From Ceratotherium simum simum (taxonomy: Eukaryota; Chordata; Mammalia; Perissodactyla; Rhinocerotidae): a DNA stretch of 64,000 nucleotides. Position numbers and translations under genes: made by a program. The notes beneath the pieces are model-generated. The model made no database searches. It saw only the letters and a list, made by a program, of their open reading frames with translations, and was not told the DNA's origin. The stretch lies in the NCBI RefSeq assembly GCF_000283155.1, contig NW_004454181.1:25137057-25201056 (forward strand). The letters run 5' to 3'. This document shows, piece after piece, positions 31,798 through 40,963 of this stretch. Position 1 is the stretch's first letter; each line of letters starts with the position of its first letter.

Positions 31798-34276
31798 CTC
31801 CTGTTAACATCATACTTAAAACTGAAAAGCTAAATGCTTTCCCCTAAGATCAGGAACAAGGCCAAGACATCTACACTCGTCCCTCTTATTCAATATAGTG
31901 CTGGAAGTTCTAGCTACTGCAGTAAGTCAAAACAAAGAAATGAAAACCATGCAGATTGAAAAAGAAGAAACAAAATTATTCCTATTTGCAGGCGACCTGA
32001 TTGTCTAATGTAGAAAATCCTAGGGAATCTATTAAAAATAAGCTCTAGAATTTTTCAGGAATAAGCGAGTTCATCAAGCCTACAGGATGCAAGATCAAAG
32101 CACACAAAAAAAATGCATTTCTATATACTAACAATGAACCTGTGGAAATGGAAATTAAAAATACAATACTATTTTACGAATCATTTCACAATGTATACGT
32201 ATATTATATCATGTTGTACATCTTTTAAAAAATCATGTTGTAAAACTTAAATATATGCAATTTTTATTTGTCCATCATACCTCAATAAAGCTGGAAAAAA
32301 ACACAGCACCATTTACAACTGCTCCAAAAAAATAAAATGCTTTTTCTTTATTTATAATAAACATGTATGGAGTACCTGTCTGCTGAAAATTACAAAATGC
32401 TGATGAAACAAATCCAAGAAGACCTAAATGAATGGAGAGCGTAGTAAATATTCAACATAGTATAGATGTCACTTCCCCCTAAATTGATCTACAGGTGTAA
32501 TGCAATTACTATCAAAACCCCAGCAAGGATTTTGTAGACACAGCCAAGCTTATTCTGAAATTCATGTGGAAAGGCACAGTCCTTAGGATAGCTAAAATAG
32601 TCTTAACATAGAAGAATAAAGTGGAAAGAGTCAGTCTATATGATCTTGTGACTTCTTATATGTCCCAATAATAAAGACAGTGAGGTGTTGGTGGGTGGAT
32701 AGACACATGGATCAATGGAACAGAACAGAAAACATATAAATAGACTCATGCAAATATGCACGATTTTTATAAAGTTGCAAAAACAATTTACCGAAAGAAG
32801 GATAGCCTCTTCAACAAGTGTTGCTGGAGTAATTGGACACCAATGGGCAAAGACAAATGAACTCCAACTTACACCTGTCACCTTATATAAAAATTAACCT
32901 GAAACAGGTTATGGACTTCGACATAAAATGTAAAACTTTTAGAAAAAACATAGGAGAAAATCTTCATGATCTAAGGCTAGGCAAAGAGTTCTTAGACTTG
33001 ACTCTAAAAGCACAATTCATAAAAGTAAATATTGATAAATTGGATCTCGTCAAGATTAAAAACTCTTGCTCTGTGCCAAGTCCATGGGAAGAGGATGAAA
33101 AGACAAGCTACAGACTGGGAGAAAATATTTGCAAGCCACATATCCAACAAAGGATGGGTATCTAAAACACATTTTAAAACTCTCAAAACTCAACAGTAAA
33201 AAACAAAAAACAATAAAATTGAAAAATAGGCAAAAGATGTGGACATTTCAATGAAGAGGCTATACAGATGACAAAGGCATGTGAAACGATGTTTAATATC
33301 ATTAGCCATCAAAGAAGTACAAATTAAAATCATAATGAGATATCATCACACCCCAAACAGAATGACTAAAATAAAAAATAGTGACATCACCAAATGCTAG
33401 TATGGATGCAGAGAAACTGGAAAACTCATACATTGCTGGTAGGAACATAAAACTGTACAGCCTCTGGGGAAAAACTTGGCAGTTTCTTATAAAACTAAAT
33501 ATGCAATTACCATACAAACCAGTCATCACACACTTGGGCATTTATCACAGAAGACTGAGAACTTATATTCACATAAAAATCTTTATATAAATATCACAGC
33601 AGCTTTATTCATAATAATAAAAATCTGGAAACAGCCCAGATGTCCTTCAACAGATGAATGGTGAAACAAACTACGGTTCACATACACATACTCAATAACA
33701 AAAAGGAACAAACTAAGGATACACAGAACTTGGATGAATCTGCAGGGAATTATGTTCAGTATGAAAAAGCCAATCCCAAAAGATAGTATACTATATGATT
33801 CCATTTATACAACATTTTTTGAATGAGAAAAATTTAGAAATGAAATGATTCATGAATGACAGGAGTTAGGGACAGGGAAGAAGTGCGAGGAAGGCGAGCG
33901 TGACTATAACGGATCTTTGGGGTGATAGAAATGTTCAGCGTGTTGACTATGGTAGTGGATACACAAAACTACACATGGGATGAAATTGCATGGAGATAAA
34001 TACCCATACACTCTCTCACGCACACAAATGAATACAAGTAAGACTGTAGAAATCTGAATAAGATCAGTAGATTGCGTCAGTGTCAATATCCTGGATGTGA
34101 TATTGCACTAACAGTTTTGCAAAATGCTAATATTAAAGGAAACTGGCTGAAGAGTACATGAGATCTCTCTCTGTTATTTCTTACAACTGCATGAGAGTCT
34201 ACAATTATCTCATTAACATTTTCAATTAAAAAGTGATTGTTTAAACAAATCGCAAAATACCAAAAAAAAAAAAAAG
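31798..34276 (+). mobile_element. L1 LINE, 3' half of ORF2 plus 3'UTR
   Basis: Starts within ORF2 at 'gttaacatcatacttaaaac', then 'aagatcaggaacaaggccaa', 'tatttgcaggcgacctgat', 'caatggaacagaacagaaaa', 'gggagaaaatatttgcaagc', 'gatgtccttcaacagatgaa' and a 3'UTR ending in ~14 A (34261-34274). Frames such as 32833-33165 and 33381-33590 are remnants of ORF2, broken by stops and frameshifts. Confidence 0.9.
32178..32300 (+). mobile_element. L1 3'-end scrap inside the L1
   Basis: A ~123-bp 5'-truncated L1 tail: 'gaatcatttcacaatgtata', 'catgttgtacatcttttaaa', 'catcatacctcaataaagc' and A-rich end. It splits the ORF2 stretch 'aatacaatac..atttacaactgct', with imperfect flanking copies atacaatactattttac and acacagcaccatttac. 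Confidence 0.75.
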
Positions 34277-34585
34277 ACTGCTCTTTTTATACAGATAAGG
34301 AAGACATCAGATATTTATCTGATTTAATTTACCCCTGATATAGTAAGTAAAAACACAAGGCACCTAAGAGAGACCTACAGTTATAAGGACAGGGGATATA
34401 CAGACCAGCTCTGGAGAGGACACTTGAGGAACTAACAGTGGTTGCCTCTGAGGAGGGGAACCAGGGAACAGGAATGGGAGGCAGACACATTTCTACTTCA
34501 CCTTTTGAATTTCAAGCCATGGGTATGTATTACCCATGCCCCCAAAAACATAATTAATTAAATTTTAAATAAAAATTCAAGTTGT

Positions 34586-35014
34586 TCCTGAATGAAAATT
34601 GGTAAGCCAGAACAATAAAATAATAACATGGAGAACCAATCAACCAACAGATTTTTTTAACTGTCCCCTAAGAGAGAGGCACAGATAAGGGCTGTGAAAG
34701 ATTCCAGATGAAGTGTAGAAAGCATTGCTAATATCAAGTCAGAGAGAAATGATTTACAAACAGAGAGAAATAACTAGCTATTCTAAGCCCCAACTGAGTG
34801 CTCTAAAGAGTAAGGGCTACGAAAAGTTAGTGATAGGGGAGATTTTGGAGAGTTGGGGCAGAGGAAAGGTTTCTAACAACAGGTGGGACGGCTTTGACCT
34901 TGAAGTTCAGAAAGAATTTGATCAGGTAAAGAAGGAATCAGTTTAAGGATATCTAGGCAAACTAACAGAAGTGATATCTTATATTTTCATAACATTCTAG
35001 AGATTACCGACCAT
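34586..35014. other. No recognised feature
   Basis: Nothing recognised; a 73-codon frame at 34725-34946 has no domain. Confidence 0.45.
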
Positions 35015-35190
35015 GTTCAAATTATTAGAGAGCTAATAAAAGCCCTCTGAAATGGGTACTAACATTTTGCACATGTGCAAACTGAAGACTAAAAAAATTA
35101 AATGAAGTTCCAAATGTCCCAGATCTCATAAGCTAAAGAGAATAGACTAGAACTAGGGGTCCTGACTGCTCAAGATTCACTCATTCCACT
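35015..35190 (-). mobile_element. MIR SINE
   Basis: Diverged antisense MIR: 'aaatgggtactaacattttg', 'cacatgtgcaaactgaagac' and 'ccagatctcataagctaaag'. Confidence 0.55.
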
Positions 35191-35364
35191 TCATCTGAAA
35201 CAACAAAGCTTCAGATGGCCCATAGAGTAAGGAGGCACAGGGTCTTATGCCCAGTCTAGTCAAAAGTGGCGCTATCATCACAAAGGAAAATTTACATCCA
35301 GAAAACAGACAATTACCAAATCTTTTTTGGGGGTTTAAATGCACCAGCAGGGAGGAAGAATGAA

Positions 35365-35620
35365 AAATAAGTTCTATTGAACCCTCACCATGTGCCAGCC
35401 ATTGTGCTGAGGACTTCTCACAAATTTGTTTATTTATCCTTACCATCACCTTGTGATTTAAATATATTCAATCCTAATTTTGCAGAAAAGGAACTCGGGG
35501 ACCATGGAGATAAATAACATGACCCAGGTCACAAAGCTGTGACATGACAGAGTTAGGGTTAGTCTGTAAACCCAGATTGGTCTGCTTCTACATCCAATGC
35601 TCTTTCCACATCACTGGGTG
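35365..35620 (-). mobile_element. MIR SINE, near full length
   Basis: 'ctattgaaccctcaccatgt', 'gccagccattgtgctgagg', 'ttttgcagaaaaggaactc', 'atgacccaggtcacaaagct' and 'catccaatgctctttccac'. Confidence 0.8.
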
Positions 35621-35884
35621 TCACGTTTTGCTAAGGATACCAATACATTGCCTTGCATTTCCTTAATCCACCCAAATGGACTATTTTCAGAAAAAAAAAG
35701 GTCTGGCCTGGAATTTTAAAAATGATTATAAAAATAGTAATTATTATTATTTCACATATTTATTTAATGTTTTCTATTTCCTCTTTTGATCTTTCTAACA
35801 ACTTTATAGATGAAAGAAATAAGGCTAATACGTTTTTCTGCTCATTAATCAGAATCTGCTTTGTCCTCACGTGCTTACAGATAT
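35621..35884. other. No recognised feature, AT-rich
   Basis: AT-rich with an A run at ~35691-35699. Confidence 0.4.
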
Positions 35885-36062
35885 GTAAATATCAGAGCTG
35901 GGAGGATCCTAGGACATAAATCATCAGACCAAATCTGGTCATTTTATAAATGAGAAAATAGGGACCTAAAGAAGTGAAGGGCCTTCCTCAGGGTCCCACA
36001 GCTGATTAGTTAAAGATATGGAACCAGCACCCTGGTTCTCAACTCTACAAGAGGAATTACTG
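35885..36062 (-). mobile_element. MIR/MIR3-type SINE
   Basis: 'cagagctgggaggatcctag', 'tcattttataaatgagaaa', 'agggtcccacagctgattag' and 'agcaccctggttctcaact'. Confidence 0.65.
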
Positions 36063-36599
36063 CTAGCAAGATACAATAGTAAATCAAATCCAACCCTGAA
36101 ACATACAGACTCCACAGACTGGGCTGTTACGGAAGCCAAAAAAGGAAAGGATGGAGGAAGAAGTGTTTAAACAGGAACCTCAACAACAATTGGGCTTTAC
36201 AGATCACAACAGACAAAAATCAATCTTCACTCACCATCTAAAACTGAATCAGATATCTCAAAGGGACACACATAAACACCCACACCACCATCTATGAAAA
36301 CAAACTCCAAAAAATCAATTCCATTTTATGTAGTTGGATCCTAGGAAATATATTACTCCACTGAGATGGTGACTTTGACTTTGATTTCATTTTGAATAAA
36401 ATTTTTAAAAGTGGCCATCAGCCAGATTGACACATGACCTTATAGCCAGTAGGAAATACAGACTTCTTTTAACCCATTCTTTTATTTTGCAGGTAAAGAA
36501 ACTAGGATACACAACAGAACAAAGACTCAGAACAGAACAAGACATTCCCAAGTTGATCCTTTTTTATTGAGATCAGGAGTAAAAGTCAAGTTGGCTAAT
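36063..36599. other. Unannotated
   Basis: No firm match; 36480-36560 has faint MIR-like words (tttgcaggtaaagaaacta). Confidence 0.4.
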
Positions 36600-37295
36600 G
36601 TTTGTTCAGTAAGAGCATGGACTTTGGAGGCAAACAAACCTGTATTCCAGCCCTGGCTCCAGACTATCTGCCTGACTGTGGCAGACACATATGTTACCTA
36701 GTACACATCTATTGCTAATCCCCACCTCCCTTGCCTGCCTCTTCTATAAAACCAGAGAAAGGCAAATACTCATTTTTCCAGCATCCCTTGCAGCTAGGGG
36801 TAGTCAGGTGACATAACTCTGGCCAATGAGATGTAAGTGGAAATCAGACAGGGGCCTCTGGGAAGACTTTTACTTTTCATGATTAAAGAAACATACATGG
36901 CTAGTGCTGCCCCCATCCTCTTGCTTCTTCCTTCAACACAGATTTGCTGCCTGAAGAAGGACTTCGGGTCACAACCATCTTGTGGCCAGGAGCATACAAG
37001 CACAAAGAAGAAAAGCCAACACACTGAAGATAGTGGAGGCAGAGGAGAATGTTAGAAAGAACTTGCATCCTTAATGGCATCATTGAAGTGAAATCAGTAT
37101 CAATAGTACCACCAGAATTCTTGTTTGAGGAAAAAAAATTACCCCCCATTTGTTTATACCAACTAATGTTGGTTGCAGCCAAAGATAACTGATATAGTTA
37201 CCTTGGACAAATTAATACCTCTAAGCCTCAGTTGCCATATCTGTAAAATGAAGAAGAAACAGACCTATCTCATCAGTCCACTATCATGGCATTTA
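36600..37295 (+). mobile_element. MIR SINE split by an MLT1-like LTR
   Basis: Left piece 36600-36676 ('gtaagagcatggactttgga', 'cagccctggctccagacta') and right piece 37197-37295 ('accttggacaaattaatacc', 'taagcctcagttgccatatc', 'tgtaaaatgaagaagaaac') are consecutive MIR segments. Confidence 0.8.
36677..37196 (+). mobile_element. MLT1-like (MaLR) LTR
   Basis: Begins tgtggcagacacat and contains 'ctctggccaatgagatgtaa', 'gggcctctgggaagactttt', 'ccttaatggcatcattgaag' and 'gttgcagccaaagataactg', ending gatata (decayed from the usual ...taca). Flanks ctgac (36672-36676) and gttac (37197-37201) each differ by one base from the MIR word gtgac, as expected of an aged 5-bp duplication. Confidence 0.65.
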
Positions 37296-37450
37296 ATTCA
37301 GCATATGTTAACTGAGAACTATGTAATAGACACTGTTTCAGGAATTGGGATATAGCAATAAATAAAAAGTCCCTTTGACTATGGAACAGATTTTCTAATC
37401 TTGAGAGGCAGACAATAAACAAATAAATATAAGAAGTGTCGCGTATTTTG
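37296..37450 (-). mobile_element. L2 LINE 3' region
   Basis: 'ttcagcatatgttaactgag', 'tagacactgtttcaggaatt', 'gatatagcaataaataaaaa' and 'cagacaataaacaaataaat'. Confidence 0.6.
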
Positions 37451-37467
37451 ACAACTACAGTTAAAAA

Positions 37468-37545
37468 TGCATGTGAAGGCTCTGGCACAGTGCTTGGCAC
37501 AGAGTAGGGCTCAATAGATAGCAGCTGCTACTATGAACATTCTTA
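37468..37545 (+). mobile_element. MIR SINE 3' end
   Basis: 'gctctggcacagtgcttggc', 'acagagtagggctcaatag' and 'atagcagctgctactatg'. Confidence 0.65.
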
Positions 37546-37839
37546 TTGGCATTCAATAAATACTGCTTAAATTCTTATGCCTTCCCCAAACCCACATATA
37601 TATGTGTTATTAGAAATAAGGAGATCTCAAGGCATCCCATAATGTCACAAGGAGTCCTTGCACTCTGACCTACTAATTAACTTCTTCTTCTCAAGCTGAG
37701 AACACTCTCTTTTAGATCTTGAGGCTCCAAGGTTCATGTGCCTTTAGAACTTTCCGGCACCAGGACTTGTCCTGAATGATCAAACCTGAAAGGCTAACAT
37801 GGCTGGAATGGAAGAAGGCAGTTGGAGAGGAGTGGGTAT
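37546..37839. other. No recognised feature
   Basis: Nothing recognised. Confidence 0.4.
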
Positions 37840-38010
37840 TTGCTACAGGTGGCTGCCCTGTCCATAATTAGAAACCTGGCAGGGCTTTGCCTGGAGCAAT
37901 TAATCCATGCAAATGCATGTTAACTATCACTTCTCTCAGGAGAAGGCCAGGAGATGCCCAACTGGGACTGCACAATAGAGTCCAAAATGCCTTTGTTTTT
38001 CAGATGTCAT
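37840..38010. promoter_or_regulatory. Candidate regulatory cluster (homeobox/POU words)
   Basis: Non-repeat sequence with taatta (37865-37870), taatcc (37901-37906) and a perfect octamer atgcaaat (37907-37914) within 50 bases. These are binding-site words for homeodomain and POU factors. No expression or conservation evidence is available, so this is only a candidate. Confidence 0.25.
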
Positions 38011-38054
38011 TTCAATAAAAAGCCGATTCCATCATGGAAAATTCAAGGCAATGA

Positions 38055-38240
38055 TATAGAGAGTTAGGCTTGGAAATACCACTGGATAAATCCAGGTTTT
38101 TGTCCAGGATCCAACAATGATTTTCTGTGTGATCCTAAGCAATTTCTTCCCTTCTCTGGGCTCCAGTTTTCCCGTCAGTACAATGATGGAGCTGGGCTAG
38201 ATCGTGTCTAAGGGACCTTCCAGCTCTGATAACCCGTCAT
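38055..38240 (+). mobile_element. MIR/MIRb SINE
   Basis: 'tgtgtgatcctaagcaattt', 'ctctgggctccagttttccc', 'gatggagctgggctagatcg' and 'gggaccttccagctctgat'. Confidence 0.8.
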
Positions 38241-38574
38241 TTTGCTTTTCTCAAATTACCTGCTGGTGAGACTCCCTCCTCCCAGCAGCAGCAGAACAGG
38301 GGTGCCTCCCTCAGCCTATTTCCTAATGCCCAGCCACCAGGGGAAAAAACTGCTGACGGACGCTCTGGCTGCCTCCATGTTGTTAAACACCTACTTACAG
38401 CTCTAATCGGCTGGTTTTCACGCCCAGGAGACGGGGATTGATTGCTGACATTGACATGGGAAGGAGATGCTCCTGCAATCAACAGCCAAAGGGACTTAGG
38501 CGCGCAGGCTGAGAATTTGGCTAGCGGTACGGTGGAGGGGAGACAGAGCGTGGAAAGTAAGGAGAGGAGGTGGT
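38241..38574. other. GC-rich unannotated stretch
   Basis: Unlike its surroundings this ~330-bp stretch is relatively GC-rich and keeps scattered CpGs (ggcgcgcagg at ~38508, gcggtacggtgg at ~38524). A 143-codon minus frame (38237-38668) runs into the adjacent MIR, which argues against coding. No repeat family recognised. Confidence 0.4.
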
Positions 38575-38700
38575 TTTGTGCAGCAGTGAAGAGCATCAGT
38601 TGTGGAGTCACGCAGATCTGCATTTCATTCCCTTCTCTATCCCTTTCTAGCTGTGTGGACTTGGGCATGTTACTTCACATCGCTGAACATGTTTCTCAAC
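38575..38700 (+). mobile_element. MIR SINE
   Basis: 'gcagtgaagagcatcagttg', 'tggagtcacgcagatctgca', 'tagctgtgtggacttgggca' and 'tgttacttcacatcgctga'. Confidence 0.8.
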
Positions 38701-38739
38701 AGCAGTGGACGCTGCCCTACTGTCTCGGGAAACGAATCT

Positions 38740-39235
38740 TGGCAGGTCTAAATGGCTTGGTAGTCTTTTCTGCTTATCAGTGATTGCGTAAATGGGCATG
38801 TGACCCAATCCTGGCCATTGAGACCTGAGGAGAATTTTTCTGGGTAACTTCTTGGAAATTTTCCTTGCTAAAAGAAAAAATAAATAAATAAACAAAAGAG
38901 GCACCTGCAAGCCTCTTAGTCATTAAGATTATTATGCCCATTTAAGCCATCCTGCGACCATGAAGAAAGACCCCACTATTAGATGAGTACGGCAGAGCAA
39001 AAAGAGAGCAGAAAACTGGGTCTGTGATGACATCACTGAGCCACCAGATTCTTCACAACCCTGGAGCTGCTCTATTCCCAGACTGCTCGCTTTTGCTAGA
39101 TGAGAAAATAAATCCCTATTACTTAAACTACTTTTAGCGGGTTTCCTGTTCATTGTAGCCAAAAGTCTTCTAAGAGTAGCAGTCATAATAACTGTTTTTG
39201 TTATCACCCCTAAAATTCTACTGTCCAGAGTAGTG
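38740..39235 (+). mobile_element. MLT1-like (MaLR) LTR
   Basis: 'gggcatgtgacccaatcctg', 'gccattgagacctgaggag', 'gtgatgacatcactgagcc', 'gagaaaataaatccctatta' and 'gggtttcctgttcattgtag' in the order of the other MLT1-like LTRs here. An A-rich expansion with three TAAA-type units lies at 38873-38895. Boundaries approximate. Confidence 0.6.
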
Positions 39236-39237
39236 TA

Positions 39238-39345
39238 AAAAGTAAAAATTCAAAGTTAGAAGAACTGGGCTTAAATCCTAGTAACTCCCTTCAACACACT
39301 GTATCTCCATTTCCTTACTACTAAAATATAGATATACCTCTGCAA
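39238..39345 (+). mobile_element. MIR SINE fragment
   Basis: 'gaagaactgggcttaaatcc', 'tagtaactcccttcaacac' and 'atctccatttccttactac' follow the MIR order with strong decay. Confidence 0.5.
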
Positions 39346-39404
39346 GTCATAAGGATTTGAAAAGTCATAAGGATGCATATTTATTAGGATCTCTATAAGG
39401 ATCT

Positions 39405-39432
39405 ACATTCCTCTATAAACTTAGAGGAATGT
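39405..39432. repeat. 10-bp perfect hairpin
   Basis: acattcctct (39405-39414) and agaggaatgt (39423-39432) are exact complements around an 8-nt loop. It follows two copies of aagtcataaggat (~39346 and ~39363). Confidence 0.9.
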
Positions 39433-39477
39433 TATTACTACCCACTCTGCCACTGGTTGTCTCTGATATGTAAGGAA

Positions 39478-39655
39478 AAGCACAGTAGCTGAGAGTGAGC
39501 AGAACTGCTTCCTCATTGTGGCTGTGACACTAATTTCCTTGGTGACATTGGACAAGTCCTTTCACTTCTCTGGATCTTAGTTTCTCTGTCTGTAAAATTA
39601 GAGTCTTGGGCTGGTTTAATCTAAGGTCATTGTTGAGACTGATATTCTACAAATC
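39478..39655 (+). mobile_element. MIR SINE
   Basis: 'tgacattggacaagtccttt', 'cacttctctggatcttagtt', 'tctctgtctgtaaaattaga' and 'aatctaaggtcattgttgag'. Confidence 0.75.
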
Positions 39656-39995
39656 AAAATGATATAATCTTTTTGTTTCATACACAGCAAAAAAAAAATT
39701 GTTGGCAGAAGTGACAACAAATGTAGTGGAAGAGCTGTGTGAACCTCCTATAAGCACTGTGTGCTGTGCTTAGTTCTGCTACATTACAGTTAGTTATCAC
39801 ACACAGACAGCCCCCACCTTGTGCAAGATCCCACTTCACTCTCCTCTCAGCACTAGGCTGCCTACTGCACCCTCCCTTCACCTCTAGCTATCCTGTTGGA
39901 CAATTCCTCCGGCATCTCAACCTACAAAGAAAACATCACCTGCAGGTTCCTAGTTCCTCTTCATGAAGAATCAGTTATTTAAAACACAAGAATGC
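39656..39995. other. No recognised feature
   Basis: Nothing recognised; ends at the L1-type target site ttaaaacacaag used by the next ERE. Confidence 0.45.
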
Positions 39996-40302
39996 AGGGA
40001 CCGGCCCCGTGGCTTAGCAGTTAAGTGCGCGCGCTCTGCTACTGGTGGCCCAGGTTCGGATCCCGGGCGCGCACCAACGCACTGCTTCTCCAGCCATGCT
40101 GAGGTGGCATCCCACATACAGCAACTAGAAGGATGTGCAACTACGACATACAACTATCTACTGGAGCTTTGGGGAAAAAAAGGAGGATTGGCAATAGATG
40201 TTAGCTCAGAGCCGGTCTTCCTCAGCAAAAAGAGGAGGATTGGCATGGATGTTAGCTCAGGGCTGATCTTCCTCAAAAAAAAATAAAAATGAAAAAAAAA
40301 AT
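39996..40302 (+). mobile_element. ERE SINE, long-body type
   Basis: Head gggaccggccccgtggctta, 'tctccagccatgctgaggtg', the 'gcaactacgacatacaacta' block, two 'gatgttagctcagggctg/agccgg' modules and a long A-rich tail. A perfect 15-bp duplication, aaaacacaagaatgc, at 39981-39995 and 40303-40317; the nick site reads tt/aaaa, as for the L1 endonuclease. Confidence 0.96.
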
Positions 40303-40963
40303 AAAACACAAGAATGCTAAAAGCAAAGATCCTCAAAATGAAATTATTTTGGCTTGATGTAGGAATTGTTTAAGAAAACAGACTAAAACTCCCATCCAAA
40401 TCAACCCAATAGCACTTCCAAAATACTCACTCCAGACACAACACCAGATGGGATGGAAGTAGATGCTGTTTTACCCATTTTCCAAGTAGACAAAGCAAGT
40501 TTGCCTTGTGCCACTGCATGTAGACTGACAGAGAACCTTCACATCTATGCAGTGTGTGGTTCTTTTAAAAGCCGTCTTATGTGACTCTTCCAACAGTACT
40601 TTAAGGAAAGAAGGCAAAAGGGGTGGCAATATGGTATAAGAGTTAAGATCTAGAATTCAGAATAAATGATACCTGAAGCCATAATCTGCCTCTGCTCTGT
40701 TCATTCTCTTTCTCTCTCTCTCAAGATGTGTGTACTATGGTATATATACTTGCTATTTGCCAGGAACTGTTCTAGGCTTTAACATGACTCTCTAACATAC
40801 ATACATATTCCCCCATCCCAATCAATCCCAGAACATCAAATGTGTGTTCAGGTGGTGGGGTAGGTCCCTCTCCAGGCCAAAAGGATGAATTGTGTTCATC
40901 AGCACTAGTCATTGTAATACCTCCCCTTCCTCTTTGATTGTTATGAGTCTCGCAGTGAGCACA
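40303..40963. other. Mostly unannotated; MIR-like scraps
   Basis: Possible MIR head at 40620-40695 ('atggtataagagttaagatc') and antisense MIR piece at 40740-40800 ('tatttgccaggaactgttct'), separated by a (TC)n tract at ~40708-40722. The rest is unrecognised. Confidence 0.4.

Larger units (their letters stand above)
29700..34585 (+). mobile_element. Old L1 3' end, host of a nested insertion block
   Basis: Three collinear pieces of one sense L1M/L1ME-type 3' region: 29700-29833 ('gagtaatttgccaatatcta', 'accatttgacccagtagtt'), 31603-31797 ('tctaggaatttattctaccc', 'caatggaatatttttcagt', 'aaaatgaagccacctc') and ~34277-34585 ('gataaggaagacatcagat', 'aacagtggttgcctctgag', 'ccttttgaatttcaagcca'). 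Each resumes where the previous one stopped relative to the remembered consensus. Confidence 0.65.

Noticed and set aside
38237..38668. 143-codon minus open frame in the GC-rich stretch
   Set aside because: Its first third is antisense MIR, so it is unlikely to be coding; the stretch itself is kept as a possible regulatory element.
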